A stretch of 64,000 nucleotides of DNA. Source: 1162T-S-0a-05 sp050299435 (GTDB lineage: Bacteria > Pseudomonadota > Gammaproteobacteria > Pseudomonadales > Cellvibrionaceae). The position numbers and the translations under genes were made by a program. Location: positions 15,005-79,004 of the forward strand of contig JBNKVX010000006.1 of the NCBI GenBank assembly GCA_050299435.1, in the 5' to 3' direction. The notes beneath the pieces were generated by a model. It was given only the letters and a program-made list of their open reading frames with translations, was not told the origin of the DNA and ran no database searches. The first letter of the stretch is position 1, and every line of letters begins with the position of its first letter. Below, in pieces: positions 15,488-25,456 of this stretch.

Positions 15488-17662
15488 ATGTTTACTCAAA
15501 AAATAAAATTTTACCTGTTCCTTTTGCTGACGATGTGTTCCGGGTTTGCATATTGCGCAACCTTGCAGGACATAAAATTTGCGGAGCTGCCAGGGGAGCG
15601 TGCTGAAATTCGCCTCAGTTTTGACGACGTGCCAAGTGAGCCGGAAGGATACACAATCGAGCAACCCGCAAGAATTGTCTTGGACTTTGCTAATGTCACG
15701 AATGGCTTGCCTGAAAAGAAATACACCATGTCAGTTGGGGAAGTATCCAGTGCGGTTGTACTCGAAGGGGGAGGTCGAACTCGCCTGATTGTCAATTTGG
15801 ACGCAGCGGTTCCCTATTCTGCGCGCATAGAAGGTATAGAGTATGTGGTAGAAGTTGGCGCAGAGTCCGGAGCAGCAGCCTCTGTTGAGGTGACGCAGCA
15901 GCCTGAATTTATGCAGTCTACTCAAACAACAACACAAACTATTGGTGCGGGGAATTCAGGTATTACAAATATTGATTTCCGTCGAGGTGAAGTGGGTGAA
16001 GGTAAGGTAATAGTTTCACTGTCCGATCCAGGAATTTCAATTGATGTAGAGGAAGTGGCCAGCGGTATAGAAATCAGATTCCTGAAAACAGACTTACCAG
16101 AACAGCTTCGACGTAAGTTGGATGTCTTGGACTTCGCTACGCCAGTTTCAATGTTGTCTGCACAGAAAGAAGGTGCGGCTGCTCTGATATCGATTGATAC
16201 CACTGGAGATTATGATTATTTGGCCTACCAGGCAGACAATGAGTATGTGGTGAGTGTAAAACCCCTTACTCCTGCAGAAATTGAAGAGAAGGAACGCGCA
16301 TTTCAATATGTGGGTGAAAAGCTTTCTCTCAACTTTCAGGATATTCAGGTTCGCTCTGTTCTGCAGTTAATTGCTGATTTTACAGACTTAAATTTAGTTG
16401 CCAGTGACACAGTGTCCGGTAGCATTACTCTGCGACTTGAAAATGTTCCTTGGGATCAGGCCTTGGATATCGTTTTAAAAACCAAGGGTTTGGACAAGCG
16501 CCAAATGGGTAATGTTTTGATGGTTGGTCCTGCAGCGGAAATAGCTGAAAGGGAGCGCCAGGAAATCGAGACGAAAAAGCAACTGCAGGAACTTGCTCCT
16601 TTGCGTACCGAGTACATTCGAGTGCGCTATGCTAATGCGCGTGAACTTTTTGGCCTATTTATGGAGTCTGGTCGCGGTGCACAAGGCGGTGCTGGTGGAC
16701 AAGGGGGCCAAAATGGAAGAGTCAGTACTGGAAGTATATTGTCAGAGAGGGGGTCGGCAATTGTTGATGAGCGGACCAATTCTATAATTTTGACTGATAC
16801 TGAAGAGAAAATTGTTCAGTTCCGTAGGTTGATAGATCAAATTGATGTTGCGATTCCGCAGGTCATGATTGAGGCACGTATTGTTATCGCCAATACAAAT
16901 TTTAGGCGGGAGCTAGGGGTCAGAATTTCTGGTGCGGGTATAGCTGAGACTTCTGCAAATACCGGTGTGCCTGGTGATGTAGATGGGCTTTCAGTAACTG
17001 GTCGACTTGAAGGGGCGTTTTCTGATTCTGGTTCCTTGCAAAGCATCTATCCAACGGGTCCATTTGAATTACAGGATCAAACGATGGTAGATCTGGGCGT
17101 ATTCAACCCAGCTGGGGCGCTTACCTGGAGTCTTATATCAAGTGATTTTCTTTTGGGCATGGAATTGAGTGCGCTTGAAACCTCCGGCTATGCAGAAATT
17201 GTAAGCCAACCCAAAGTGATTACGGGTGATAAGCAACCTGCTTCAATTGAGTCTGGTACTGAAATTCCTTACCAAGAAGAGTCTGCAAGCGGCGGCACGA
17301 CCACCACATTTAAAGAAGCGGTATTAAAGCTGGATGTTACACCGCAAATCACGCCGGATAATCGTGTCATTATGGATTTGCAGATCACTCAAGATTCGAT
17401 TGGCGATATTGACTTGGCGAGTGGTATTCCCATTCTTGATATTACACAATTAGAAACCCAGGTATTGGTTCCAGATGGTGAAACAGTTGTGCTGGGTGGG
17501 ATTTATACTGTCACTTCAGTGAACTCTGTTTCAAAAGTGCCCCTGCTCGGTGATATACCGGTTGTTGGCAATTTATTTAAAAACAAAGAGCGCCGTGAAG
17601 ATAAAAGAGAAATCTTGATATTCATCACACCTCGCATCATGGATCACAATATTACCAACTAA
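15488..17662 (+). CDS. pilQ: Type IV pilus secretin PilQ
   Basis: PilQ forms the outer-membrane pore for the pilus fibre. The 724-residue protein has a signal peptide (about 1-25), an AMIN domain binding peptidoglycan (about 28-115), a second AMIN-like region, the N0/STN domain (NFQDIQVRSVLQLIADFTDLNLV, about 280-340), an N1 KH-like domain and the C-terminal secretin domain with VPLLGDIPVVGNLFK and a final EILIFITPRI strand. A Gly/Gln-rich loop (RGAQGGAGGQGGQNG) sits before the secretin core. It follows pilP by 2 nt. Confidence 0.97.
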   Translation: MFTQKIKFYLFLLLTMCSGFAYCATLQDIKFAELPGERAEIRLSFDDVPSEPEGYTIEQPARIVLDFANVTNGLPEKKYTMSVGEVSSAVVLEGGGRTRLIVNLDAAVPYSARIEGIEYVVEVGAESGAAASVEVTQQPEFMQSTQTTTQTIGAGNSGITNIDFRRGEVGEGKVIVSLSDPGISIDVEEVASGIEIRFLKTDLPEQLRRKLDVLDFATPVSMLSAQKEGAAALISIDTTGDYDYLAYQADNEYVVSVKPLTPAEIEEKERAFQYVGEKLSLNFQDIQVRSVLQLIADFTDLNLVASDTVSGSITLRLENVPWDQALDIVLKTKGLDKRQMGNVLMVGPAAEIAERERQEIETKKQLQELAPLRTEYIRVRYANARELFGLFMESGRGAQGGAGGQGGQNGRVSTGSILSERGSAIVDERTNSIILTDTEEKIVQFRRLIDQIDVAIPQVMIEARIVIANTNFRRELGVRISGAGIAETSANTGVPGDVDGLSVTGRLEGAFSDSGSLQSIYPTGPFELQDQTMVDLGVFNPAGALTWSLISSDFLLGMELSALETSGYAEIVSQPKVITGDKQPASIESGTEIPYQEESASGGTTTTFKEAVLKLDVTPQITPDNRVIMDLQITQDSIGDIDLASGIPILDITQLETQVLVPDGETVVLGGIYTVTSVNSVSKVPLLGDIPVVGNLFKNKERREDKREILIFITPRIMDHNITN

Positions 17663-17668
17663 CTATCT

Positions 17669-18172
17669 GTGGCTTATCTTATCGTGCTTGTCGGCCCCAT
17701 GGGGGCCGGCAAATCTACCATCGGTAGAATGTTAGCGGGCCGTCTAAACACCTCATTTGTCGACACTGATTTCCTTATTGAAGAACGAACAGGTGCCGAT
17801 ATCCCTTGGATATTTGACGTGGAAGGGGAAGAGGGTTTCCGCAATCGCGAAGCTTCTGTTTTAAAGGAAGTGCTGGAGGAAAACGATGCGGTTGTAGCTA
17901 CCGGTGGTGGAATTGTGCTCAGAGAAGAAAACCGCTCAGCATTAAAAAAAGTAGATCATAGAATTTATCTCTCTGCTGGCATTGATCAACTGGTTGAGCG
18001 AACCTGTAAGGATAAAAAACGCCCCTTGCTGCAGGTTGAAAACCCCCGTGAGAAGATAGAAGAACTTCTCGCATTTCGAGATCCCCTGTATCGCGAAGTT
18101 GCAAGCCACATAGTAAATACTGATAATCGCAGTCCACGCAGTGTGGTTGCGGAAATCATTAATCTCCTCTAA
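17669..18172 (+). CDS. aroK: Shikimate kinase AroK (GTG start)
   Basis: AroK phosphorylates shikimate with ATP in the chorismate pathway. The 167-residue protein has the P-loop GPMGAGKS (residues 9-16), the shikimate-binding DTD motif (VDTDFLIEERTGADIPWIFD), the GGG loop (ATGGGIVLREEN) and the RPLL lid motif. The only suitable start is GTG at 17669, 6 nt after pilQ. It is translationally close to aroB, the standard aroKB pair downstream of pilQ. Confidence 0.96.
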   Translation: MAYLIVLVGPMGAGKSTIGRMLAGRLNTSFVDTDFLIEERTGADIPWIFDVEGEEGFRNREASVLKEVLEENDAVVATGGGIVLREENRSALKKVDHRIYLSAGIDQLVERTCKDKKRPLLQVENPREKIEELLAFRDPLYREVASHIVNTDNRSPRSVVAEIINLL

Positions 18173-18188
18173 TTTCTTTGAGAACTAT

Positions 18189-19262
18189 ATGCGAAAGATT
18201 ACTGTGGAATTGGGTGATCGTTCCTATCCTATTTTTATTGGAAAGGGGATCTTGCAGGACGTGTCTTATTTTCTTCCCTGGATTAAATCTCAACAACTTA
18301 TGTGTGTTACCAATAGCACACTAGCTTCCCTTTACCCTCAAAGTTTTAAACACTTATCAGGCAAAATTGGCAAAGTGGATCAGGTCGTGTTGCCGGATGG
18401 TGAAAAGCATAAAAACCTGGAAACATTGAATCTTATTTTTGATGCTTTATTGCAAAAAAAACATAATCGATCGACCACACTATTGGCTTTTGGCGGGGGT
18501 GTAGTAGGAGATATGACGGGTTTCGCAGCGGCCTGCTATCAGAGGGGTGTAGATTTCATTCAAGTTCCAACTACTTTGTTGTCCCAGGTAGATTCCTCAG
18601 TTGGAGGAAAAACTGGTGTAAATCATGTGCTAGGCAAAAACATGATTGGAGCCTTCCATCAACCCAAATGTGTTGTGATTGATACTGATATTCTAAAAAC
18701 TTTGCCTGATCGTGAACTGTCGGCTGGGATGGCCGAAGTCATTAAATATGGCTTAATAGCGGATTATGATTTTTTTGTTTGGTTAGAGCAGAATATTGAA
18801 AAGCTCATGGGTCGGGATGATGAAGCACTGGCTACCGCTATTCAAAGATCGTGTGAAATAAAAGCGGATGTGGTTGCAGCAGATGAGCGAGAAGGCGGTG
18901 TGCGTGCCATTCTGAACCTGGGTCACACCTTTGGGCATGCGATAGAAGCTCATCAAGGCTATGGAAATTGGTTGCACGGTGAAGCGGTTGCTGTTGGAAT
19001 GATGCTGGCTTGCAGGATGTCAAATAAGTTGGGTTGGATTGATGATGATATTGTTGATCGTGCACGTACATTAATTCGTGCTGCAAACCTTCCGGTGGAA
19101 GCACCGCACAATATGAATTCAGCTGATTTTTTAGATTATATGAGTGTTGACAAAAAAGTTTTGGATGGCAGCCTTCGCTTGATACTGCTTAAAGCCTGCG
19201 GAAAAGCGGTTGTCAGTCAGGACTTCGAACAGCAAGCGCTAATGTCGACACTTCCAAATTGA
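18189..19262 (+). CDS. aroB: 3-dehydroquinate synthase AroB
   Basis: AroB converts DAHP to 3-dehydroquinate using NAD+ and a divalent metal. The chosen start, ATG 18189 (MRKITVELGDRSYPIFIG), matches the family N-terminus; the upstream in-frame ATG at 18141 lies inside aroK. The 357-residue protein has LPDGEKHKNLET, FGGGVVGDMTGFAA (NAD binding), QVPTTLLSQVDSSVGGKTGVNH and the metal-binding histidines in NLGHTFGHAIE and LHGEAV. Confidence 0.97.
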   Translation: MRKITVELGDRSYPIFIGKGILQDVSYFLPWIKSQQLMCVTNSTLASLYPQSFKHLSGKIGKVDQVVLPDGEKHKNLETLNLIFDALLQKKHNRSTTLLAFGGGVVGDMTGFAAACYQRGVDFIQVPTTLLSQVDSSVGGKTGVNHVLGKNMIGAFHQPKCVVIDTDILKTLPDRELSAGMAEVIKYGLIADYDFFVWLEQNIEKLMGRDDEALATAIQRSCEIKADVVAADEREGGVRAILNLGHTFGHAIEAHQGYGNWLHGEAVAVGMMLACRMSNKLGWIDDDIVDRARTLIRAANLPVEAPHNMNSADFLDYMSVDKKVLDGSLRLILLKACGKAVVSQDFEQQALMSTLPN

Positions 19263-19280
19263 GGGTGCAAAGACACATCG

Positions 19281-20765
19281 GTGATCCACATGGATAAATC
19301 CGAAAATTCAGAAATCTCAGATTCCAGGAAGGCCTATTACGCCACGCCAGGTTGCGAGGGATTAATTCAGCAAATCATGCATCTGCTTCGTTTTGGTGAG
19401 GGGCTGCCGGTGGTGCAGGCTGGGTTGCAAGCAGGAAAGTCTGCTATGGCTGCAGAGCTGGCTCATCGAATGGAAGATTGTCATTATCTTTCACATATTG
19501 GTTGTAGCGTCGACCAGGATATTTCAACACTTCTTGAAAACATCGTCACTTCATTTGATTTGTATGATGGCTACGGAGGGTTGACAGCAGGAGAAAGTCT
19601 CGCGTGTTTAAGGAAATTCGTCACCCAGCTAACAGAAAGTAAGCAGCTCGCCATTTTCATTCTTGATGACGCTCACTTGATGGAGACGCAAAGCCTTGGA
19701 GCAGTGTTGAGTTTGCTGCAAGGTAATAATTTCCCCGGTTACGGTTTACATATGGTGTTTTTCTCTACGCCGGGTTTGATAGATCGTATCGATGAAATGG
19801 CTATGCTGGATACGCCGGTATACGATTTTGAGATTCCTCTTTTTTCACCTTCAGAATTATCCGGGTTTCTGAAAAAGCGTTTTGCAAATGATGGCAAATT
19901 CAGCGCAAATGACGTGCAAAATTTTTGGAGCCAATCGTTGGGTTCCCCGGGAGTTGCACTAAATCTGGCCTTGAATAGTTGGCGTGAAGATGAGGACGGA
20001 GTAAGTGAAACGCTGGCAGGTTTGGGGAAAATACCAAAAGCACATTTAGCCGCGCTAGCGCTTTTGGTAGGTATCTTGATATGGGCTGGATTCGCTAGAA
20101 AAAGCGATATACCAACTGATTCAGAACCGTCATCTGCGATTGTCGAGAAGAAACTGGAAATTCCGATAGAAAAAGAGGAAAAATATGAAGCATCCGAAGC
20201 CAATCTTCCTGAGAGAGATGCTCCGCAGCAAGTTGAAGTAAGAGAAAACCCCGCTCAACAACCAGAAGATCAGGCTGTACCAAAGATGTCAGTTGAAGTG
20301 GTTGAGCCGGAGCCTCAAGATCCATTGGTATTGGATAGTCCGGAAGTAGAAAACACTGCTGAACCAAAAGCAGAGGTAGTGACAAATACACCGATTTCTA
20401 CTCCGTCTACGACTCAGTCAGAAAACATGCCAAAATCAGTGGAGCCGCCAAAGGATTTTACACCTGACGAATTATTTCTTATGGATCAGTCGCCGCAGAT
20501 GTACACATTGCAAATTATTGCGGCGAGTCGAAAAGATGCACTAATACAGTTCATGGATGAGCAAGAAAATAAAAATGATCTGTTTTTGTACCTGGGAAGA
20601 AGAGAAGGTAAAGCTTGGTATGTTGTGGTAACGGGTATATTTACATCTCGACAAGCAGCTCAGGAAGCCATTAGCAGTTTACCATTGAACCAAAAGAAAA
20701 CCGGCCCCTGGCCGAGAAGCCTTTCAGACATCCAACAGGAGATCGCGGCGAATCGCAACAAATAG
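19281..20765 (+). CDS. DamX-like division protein: AAA ATPase-like domain, membrane span, SPOR domain
   Basis: A 494-residue protein starting at GTG 19281 or ATG 19290 (MDKSENS). The N-terminal region (about 20-250) is AAA/ExeA-like, with a degenerate Walker A (AGLQAGKS) and a Walker B-like FILDDAHLME. One membrane span follows (about 255-273, LAALALLVGILIWAGFA), then a Glu/Pro-rich periplasmic linker (about 280-390) and a C-terminal SPOR domain (about 410-485; MYTLQIIAASRKDALIQFM). Domain order and position after aroB match DamX, a division protein that binds septal peptidoglycan. Loss of the first Walker A glycine leaves ATPase activity uncertain. Confidence 0.88.
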   Translation: MIHMDKSENSEISDSRKAYYATPGCEGLIQQIMHLLRFGEGLPVVQAGLQAGKSAMAAELAHRMEDCHYLSHIGCSVDQDISTLLENIVTSFDLYDGYGGLTAGESLACLRKFVTQLTESKQLAIFILDDAHLMETQSLGAVLSLLQGNNFPGYGLHMVFFSTPGLIDRIDEMAMLDTPVYDFEIPLFSPSELSGFLKKRFANDGKFSANDVQNFWSQSLGSPGVALNLALNSWREDEDGVSETLAGLGKIPKAHLAALALLVGILIWAGFARKSDIPTDSEPSSAIVEKKLEIPIEKEEKYEASEANLPERDAPQQVEVRENPAQQPEDQAVPKMSVEVVEPEPQDPLVLDSPEVENTAEPKAEVVTNTPISTPSTTQSENMPKSVEPPKDFTPDELFLMDQSPQMYTLQIIAASRKDALIQFMDEQENKNDLFLYLGRREGKAWYVVVTGIFTSRQAAQEAISSLPLNQKKTGPWPRSLSDIQQEIAANRNK

Positions 20766-20866
20766 AAGAAGTTAGGCGATTTTTATTGCGTGAGTGGATA
20801 AGTAGAATCTATTTTCCCCTTGCCAACCCCCATATCAGCAGTTAACATTCTGCGCCCGCAATAACC

Positions 20867-20893
20867 AAGCCCCTCTTCCTCAGGGGCTTTTTT
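20867..20893 (+). terminator. Rho-independent terminator after the DamX-like gene
   Basis: Stem AGCCCCT / AGGGGCT with a 7-nt loop is followed by TTTTTTGT. It ends the pil-aro-damX transcription unit before gltB. Confidence 0.85.
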
Positions 20894-20997
20894 GTCCTTG
20901 GGGGGGCAATTTGTAACAAAATCAGCGAAAGGGGAAGGATAGTTGCATCTCTCTAATTCGCATCATGTTCAACCTGGAAGCATCAAGTGAAACGCCT

Positions 20998-23900
20998 ATG
21001 AATAAAGGTCTATACCAACTCGACGAGTTCAAAGATAACTGTGGTTTCGGTCTAATTGCACATTTGAAGGGCAGGCCGAGCCATAAGTTGTTACAAACGG
21101 GTATTGAAGCGCTGACCTGTATGACTCATCGTGGAGGCATTGCCGCCGATGGTAAAACCGGTGATGGCTGTGGCTTGTTGATTCAAAAGCCTGACAGTTT
21201 TCTTAGATCTATTGCTAAAGAAGAAGGCTTTGAGCTTTCCAAAGTTTTTGCTATTGGCTCCTTGATGTTGAGTCGTGATCCTGAAAAAGCCGGGACTGCC
21301 AAAAAGATATTGGCAGAGGAGCTTGCCGCCCAAGGTTTGGTAGATATCCATTGGCGTGCAGTGCCTGTGGATCCAGCCTGTCTCGGCCCAATCGCCAAAG
21401 AAACACTTCCTGAATTTGTCCATCTGTTTGTCAATTTTGATGGTGAAGACTCTCCCGAAGTTGAAGCTCGCTTGTATATCGCAAGACGTAAAGCAGAAAT
21501 AAGACTGGCGAAAGACACAAGTTTTTATATAGCAAGTTTGAGTTCCAAAGTATTGTCCTACAAAGGGCTAATGATGCCCGTGGATTTGCCTAAGTTTTAT
21601 CTTGATCTCGCAAACGAGAAACTGGAAACCGCCATTTGTGTTTTCCATCAGCGTTTTTCAACCAACACCATGCCACGTTGGCCTCTGGCGCAACCTTTTA
21701 GGATGTTGGCTCACAATGGTGAGATCAATACGATCACAGGTAATCGAAACTGGTCTGTTGCTCGTAGCAAGAAATTTCAGAACCAATTTATTCCGAAAGT
21801 AGACGAGATTGTTCCGCTCGTGAACCGCACAGGTTCAGATTCCTCGAGTCTCGATAACATGTTGGAATTACTGCAAATTGGAGGAATGGAATTGCACCGC
21901 GCAATACGCATGCTGGTGCCGCCTGCTTGGCAAAATGCTGAGCATATGGATGACAACTTGCGTGCATTCTATGAATACAACTCCATGCACATTGAGCCCT
22001 GGGATGGTCCTGCAGGTTTAGTGTTGACTGACGGTCGTTATGCTGTGTGCACTCTGGATAGAAATGGTTTACGTCCATCTCGCTGGGTGATGACTGATGA
22101 TGACATTATTACCGTCGCTTCTGAAATTGGTGTGTACCGATACAAACCCGAAAACGTGGTTGCCAAGGGACGTTTGGGGCCAGGGCAAATACTTTCTGTA
22201 GACACAGAAAAAGGCGAGTTGCATCACACCAAAGAAATTGACGAATTGTTGAAGTCGAGCAAGCCTTACAAAAAATGGATGGCAGAGCATTCTTCCCGAA
22301 TCGAAAATGAGACTCCTAATTCGGCTTTGGTGAATAGCCTAACGGAAGATGACGTAAAAACAGCCATGAAAATGTTTCAGGCGAGTTTTGAAGAGCGCGA
22401 TCAGGTGATGCGACCACTGGCAGAAGATGCTCAGGAAGCCGTAGGGTCTATGGGTGATGACACACCGATGGCAGTTTTGTCGAATAAACATCGCAGTGTA
22501 TTTGATTATTTTAGGCAGCAATTTGCACAGGTTACAAATCCGCCGATCGATCCTTTGCGTGAAGCGATTGTTATGTCTCTGGAAACCTGTTTGGGACGTG
22601 AACTATCAGTTTATGATGAGACGCCTGCCCATGCTGATCGAATTATTTTAAAAAGCCCTGTGCTGTCAATTGAAAATTTTCAAGCAATAAAAAATATTCA
22701 AAGGGACAGTTACAAGCATAAAGTGTTTAGCCTCTTATATGACGCCGATACCTTAAAGTTAAAGCAAGCAATAGAGTTGTTAACAGAAAATGTCGTCAAT
22801 GCTGTTAAAAAAGGCACAACACTCATTGTATTAAGTGATGCCAATCTAAAAGAAGGTTTGCTGCCTATTCATGCTTTGCTCGCGACCGGAGCGGTACACC
22901 ATCGATTAACTCGAGAAGGCTTACGTTGTGATGCGAACATCATTGTAGAAACGGGGACTGCGCGAGACTCTCACCATATTGCGGCCTTAATTGGATTCGG
23001 TGCAACTGCCGTATATCCGTGGTTGAGTTATCACATACTCAACGATTTAATCAGTTCTGGAGAAATTCAGCTCGATTATCAACAGGCTTATAAGAATTAC
23101 CGCAAGGGTATTAGCAAAGGCCTCCTGAAAATTCTGTCAAAAATGGGAATCTCTACAGTTGCATCCTACCGTGGTGCGCAATTATTTGAGGCTGTGGGAT
23201 TATCCGAAGATGTTATTGATATCTGTTTTGATGGTACGGCTAGCAGGATAAAAGGCAGCGATTTTTCAGTCTTGGAAGCTGATCAAAAAGCTGTGGCAAA
23301 AGAAGCTTGGAAAAAAAGAAAAAATATTCAACCGGGTGGTCTTCTGAAATATATGCACGGCCAGGAATACCACGCCTTCAATCCCGAGGTGGTGCAAACC
23401 TTACAACAGGCGGTGCAAAGCGGCGACTATAAGATTTGGAAAAAATACGCCGAACTGGTAAATAATCGTCCGGTTGCAACGCTGAGAGATTTGTTGAAAG
23501 TAAAAGATACTGCATCGTCGATTTCAATTGATGAGGTTGAGAGTATCAGTGACATTATTCCACGCTTTGATTCGGCGGGGATGTCTTTGGGTGCTTTAAG
23601 TCCTGAAGCGCATGAAGCTTTGGCAGAAGCGATGAATACCTTGGGTGGTCGCTCGAATAGTGGCGAAGGTGGGGAAGATCCTGCGCGCTACGGCACAATT
23701 CGTATGTCAAAAATAAAACAGATTGCTTCTGGGCGTTTTGGTGTGACCCCTCATTATCTGGTTAATGCCGAAGTGCTACAAATTAAAATTGCCCAGGGTG
23801 CAAAACCTGGTGAAGGCGGACAATTACCGGGTAAAAAAGTTAATGATTTAATTGCGCGTTTGCGTTACTCCGTACCGGGCGTAACACTTATTTCTCCACC

Positions 23901-25443
23901 GCCTCATCACGACATTTACTCAATCGAAGATTTAGCTCAGTTAATCTACGATTTAAAGCAAGTTAATCCTTCTGCTTTGGTTAGTGTAAAGTTGGTCGCA
24001 CGTCCTGGTGTTGGAACTATTGCCGCCGGCGTCGCCAAGGCCTACGCCGATTTAATTACTATTTCAGGTTATGACGGTGGTACTGCAGCAAGCCCACTGA
24101 CATCTATTCGTTACGCAGGCTCACCCTGGGAGTTAGGTTTGTCAGAAACGCATCAAACTTTAAGAGCCAATGATCTCAGAGGCAAAGTGCGCATTCAAAC
24201 AGACGGCGGATTAAAAAGCGGATTGGATGTAATCAAAGCTGCAATATTAGGGGCGGAAAGTTTTGGTTTTGGCACAGCCCCAATGGTGGCCTTGGGTTGT
24301 AAATATTTGCGAATTTGTCATTTAAATAATTGCGCGACCGGAGTCGCGACACAGCAAGAAAGACTGCGAAAAGATCACTATATAGGTACTGTGGAAATGG
24401 CAATGAATTTCTTTAAATTCGTTGCTCAAGAAACGCGAGAGTGGATGGCAAAACTCGGTGTGCGCAGCTTGTCTGAATTAATCGGCCGTGTTGATTTATT
24501 GGAAGCATTTGAAGGAAATACCGAAAAACAAAAGTTACTCGATCTGTCACCTATTTATCACACGGATGCTTTGTTAGAAAGCAAGCCGCAGTTTTGTCAG
24601 GTTAGTCGCAATGCGCCCTGGGATAAAGGTGAAATGGCAGAAAGGATGGTTGCTGAAGTTCTGCCAAACATCGAGGCAAAAAAAGCGGGCGAATTTAATT
24701 TCACAATTACAAATTGTGATCGCTCAATAGGTGCGCGAATTAGCGGGGAAATTGCTAAGCGTCATGGCAATGATGGCATGAATGGCAGTCCGCTAAAAAT
24801 TAACTTGCGGGGAGTTGCAGGTCAGAGTCTTGGAGTATGGAATGCCGGTGGACTGGAACTGTATTTAGAAGGTGATGCCAATGACTATGTGGGTAAAGGC
24901 ATGGCCGGTGGTAAAATTGTGATTAGGCCACCTCGCGAATCCAAATTCCAAAGTCAGCAAACTAGCATAATGGGAAATACCTGTTTGTACGGAGCAACAG
25001 GGGGAATGCTGTTCGCCGCTGGCCGCGCAGGAGAGCGCTGTGGTGTTCGCAATTCTGGGGCGCATGTTGTAGTCGAAGGCGCTGGAGACCATTGTTGTGA
25101 ATATATGACTGGCGGTGTGGTCACAGTACTTGGAAAAACCGGAGTTAATTTCGGTGCGGGTATGACTGGTGGAATTGCTTACGTTTATGATCAGGAGAAT
25201 AATTTCTCGATGAAACACAACAAAGAATCGGTTGAAGCTATTTCTCTGGATGATGCTCGCGTGAGTGAGCACAAAAGTCATTTGCGTTCAGTGATTGAAG
25301 AATATGTAGCTGAAACAGAAAGTCAGTGGGGTGCCAGTATTTTGAAAGATTTTGATAACCTGGTGTCTTCATTCGTTTTAGTTAAACCCATCGCGGCAGA
25401 TTTGGCGAGTTTATTAAAACGTGCCAATGCGCGTGCAGCTTGA
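20998..25443 (+). CDS. gltB: Glutamate synthase (NADPH) large subunit GltB
   Basis: GltB makes glutamate from glutamine and 2-oxoglutarate with GltD. The start at 20998 (MNKGLYQLDEFKDNCGFG) aligns with family N-termini; the upstream ATG at 20965 would add 11 residues. Cys15 becomes the N-terminal nucleophile of the class II glutaminase domain after propeptide removal. Further regions are the central domain, the FMN-binding synthase domain with SNSGEGGEDPARYG and the ammonia channel, the 3Fe-4S cysteines (CKYLRICHLNNCATGV), and a C-terminal Gly-rich beta-helix. About 1481 residues, normal length. gltD follows 13 nt downstream. Confidence 0.97.
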   Translation: MNKGLYQLDEFKDNCGFGLIAHLKGRPSHKLLQTGIEALTCMTHRGGIAADGKTGDGCGLLIQKPDSFLRSIAKEEGFELSKVFAIGSLMLSRDPEKAGTAKKILAEELAAQGLVDIHWRAVPVDPACLGPIAKETLPEFVHLFVNFDGEDSPEVEARLYIARRKAEIRLAKDTSFYIASLSSKVLSYKGLMMPVDLPKFYLDLANEKLETAICVFHQRFSTNTMPRWPLAQPFRMLAHNGEINTITGNRNWSVARSKKFQNQFIPKVDEIVPLVNRTGSDSSSLDNMLELLQIGGMELHRAIRMLVPPAWQNAEHMDDNLRAFYEYNSMHIEPWDGPAGLVLTDGRYAVCTLDRNGLRPSRWVMTDDDIITVASEIGVYRYKPENVVAKGRLGPGQILSVDTEKGELHHTKEIDELLKSSKPYKKWMAEHSSRIENETPNSALVNSLTEDDVKTAMKMFQASFEERDQVMRPLAEDAQEAVGSMGDDTPMAVLSNKHRSVFDYFRQQFAQVTNPPIDPLREAIVMSLETCLGRELSVYDETPAHADRIILKSPVLSIENFQAIKNIQRDSYKHKVFSLLYDADTLKLKQAIELLTENVVNAVKKGTTLIVLSDANLKEGLLPIHALLATGAVHHRLTREGLRCDANIIVETGTARDSHHIAALIGFGATAVYPWLSYHILNDLISSGEIQLDYQQAYKNYRKGISKGLLKILSKMGISTVASYRGAQLFEAVGLSEDVIDICFDGTASRIKGSDFSVLEADQKAVAKEAWKKRKNIQPGGLLKYMHGQEYHAFNPEVVQTLQQAVQSGDYKIWKKYAELVNNRPVATLRDLLKVKDTASSISIDEVESISDIIPRFDSAGMSLGALSPEAHEALAEAMNTLGGRSNSGEGGEDPARYGTIRMSKIKQIASGRFGVTPHYLVNAEVLQIKIAQGAKPGEGGQLPGKKVNDLIARLRYSVPGVTLISPPPHHDIYSIEDLAQLIYDLKQVNPSALVSVKLVARPGVGTIAAGVAKAYADLITISGYDGGTAASPLTSIRYAGSPWELGLSETHQTLRANDLRGKVRIQTDGGLKSGLDVIKAAILGAESFGFGTAPMVALGCKYLRICHLNNCATGVATQQERLRKDHYIGTVEMAMNFFKFVAQETREWMAKLGVRSLSELIGRVDLLEAFEGNTEKQKLLDLSPIYHTDALLESKPQFCQVSRNAPWDKGEMAERMVAEVLPNIEAKKAGEFNFTITNCDRSIGARISGEIAKRHGNDGMNGSPLKINLRGVAGQSLGVWNAGGLELYLEGDANDYVGKGMAGGKIVIRPPRESKFQSQQTSIMGNTCLYGATGGMLFAAGRAGERCGVRNSGAHVVVEGAGDHCCEYMTGGVVTVLGKTGVNFGAGMTGGIAYVYDQENNFSMKHNKESVEAISLDDARVSEHKSHLRSVIEEYVAETESQWGASILKDFDNLVSSFVLVKPIAADLASLLKRANARAA

Positions 25444-25456
25444 GGAGTTCCTGGCT

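Noticed and set aside
24865..25281. 138-codon open frame opposite gltB
   Set aside because: It is fully inside the conserved GltB C-terminal domain, with no ribosome-binding site or family similarity.
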